Shown one piece after another: positions 5,422 through 5,470 of a stretch of 5,470 nt of DNA. The stretch is from an uncultured Sutterellaceae bacterium. GTDB taxonomy: Bacteria; Pseudomonadota; Gammaproteobacteria; Burkholderiales; Burkholderiaceae_F. Where the stretch lies: NCBI GenBank assembly GCA_947253615.1, contig CAMYAA010000095.1, forward strand, positions 1-5,470, read 5' to 3'. Positions within the stretch are counted from its first letter, which is position 1; each line of letters opens with the position of its first letter. Position numbers and translations under genes: made by a program. Below the pieces are notes generated by a model. It had not been told where the DNA came from, searched no databases, and saw nothing but the letters and a program-made list of their open reading frames with translations.

Positions 5422-5470
5422 CTGTCTCTTATACACATCTGACGCTGCCGACGATATGCAGTGTGTAGAT
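5422..5470. other. Illumina Nextera (Tn5) sequencing adapter, not genomic
   Basis: CTGTCTCTTATACACATCT (5422-5440) is the 19-bp Tn5 mosaic end used in Nextera libraries. GACGCTGCCGACGA (5441-5454) completes the reverse complement of the read-1 transposase adapter. TATGCAGT (5455-5462) fits an eight-base i5 index (I recall it as the reverse complement of the S506 index), and GTGTAGAT (5463-5470) is the start of the P5-side primer. The order adapter, index, primer matches library design exactly, so genomic sequence ends at about 5421. Confidence 0.98.

Noticed and set aside
5422..5440. Tn5 transposon end
   Set aside because: The mosaic end is followed directly by the Nextera read-1 adapter, an index and a P5-side primer start, so it is a library artefact and not a mobile element.

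Overview
This 5.47 kb window looks like one end of a draft or metagenomic contig from a proteobacterium. The DNA polymerase I fragment can be laid on the E. coli protein almost without gaps, and its wording around 'KKTASGAPST' resembles Burkholderiales. The moderate base composition and many TTG/TTA leucine codons would suit a gut Sutterellaceae-type betaproteobacterium, but that placement is inference from memory and was not tested.

Layout: (1) 2-1180, plus strand: the C-terminal 393 codons of polA, cut by the left edge. (2) 1181-1281: a bidirectional terminator between convergent genes. (3) 1282-1719, minus strand: a small META/HslJ-type lipoprotein with a recognisable promoter. (4) 1870-2298, plus strand and divergent from the lipoprotein: a secreted OB-fold (BOF/YgiW-like) protein followed by its own terminator. 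(5) 2363-2694: about 330 bp without a credible gene, lying between two convergent terminators and rich in inverted repeats. (6) 2754-3989, minus strand: a complete dicarboxylate/amino acid:cation symporter with a strong terminator. (7) 3990-4558: about 570 bp of non-coding DNA, AT-rich next to the symporter and crowded with hairpins further away. It includes a long stem capped by a cUUCGg tetraloop that competes with an alternative pairing. (8) 4559-5421, minus strand: an EamA-family (DMT) transporter whose 5' end is cut off. (9) 5422-5470: not genomic. This is an Illumina Nextera (Tn5) adapter with an index and the start of the P5-side primer.

The genes do not form one operon; each protein gene appears to be its own transcription unit. 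They cover DNA replication and repair (polA), two small envelope proteins of stress-associated families, and two inner-membrane transporters. I see no CRISPR array, toxin-antitoxin pair, phage gene, insertion sequence, tRNA or rRNA. No undescribed multi-gene system is evident. The observations most worth a second look are the two structured intergenic regions, the Asn-for-Asp change in the symporter's NMDGT motif, and the adapter, which must be trimmed before the right end is interpreted.
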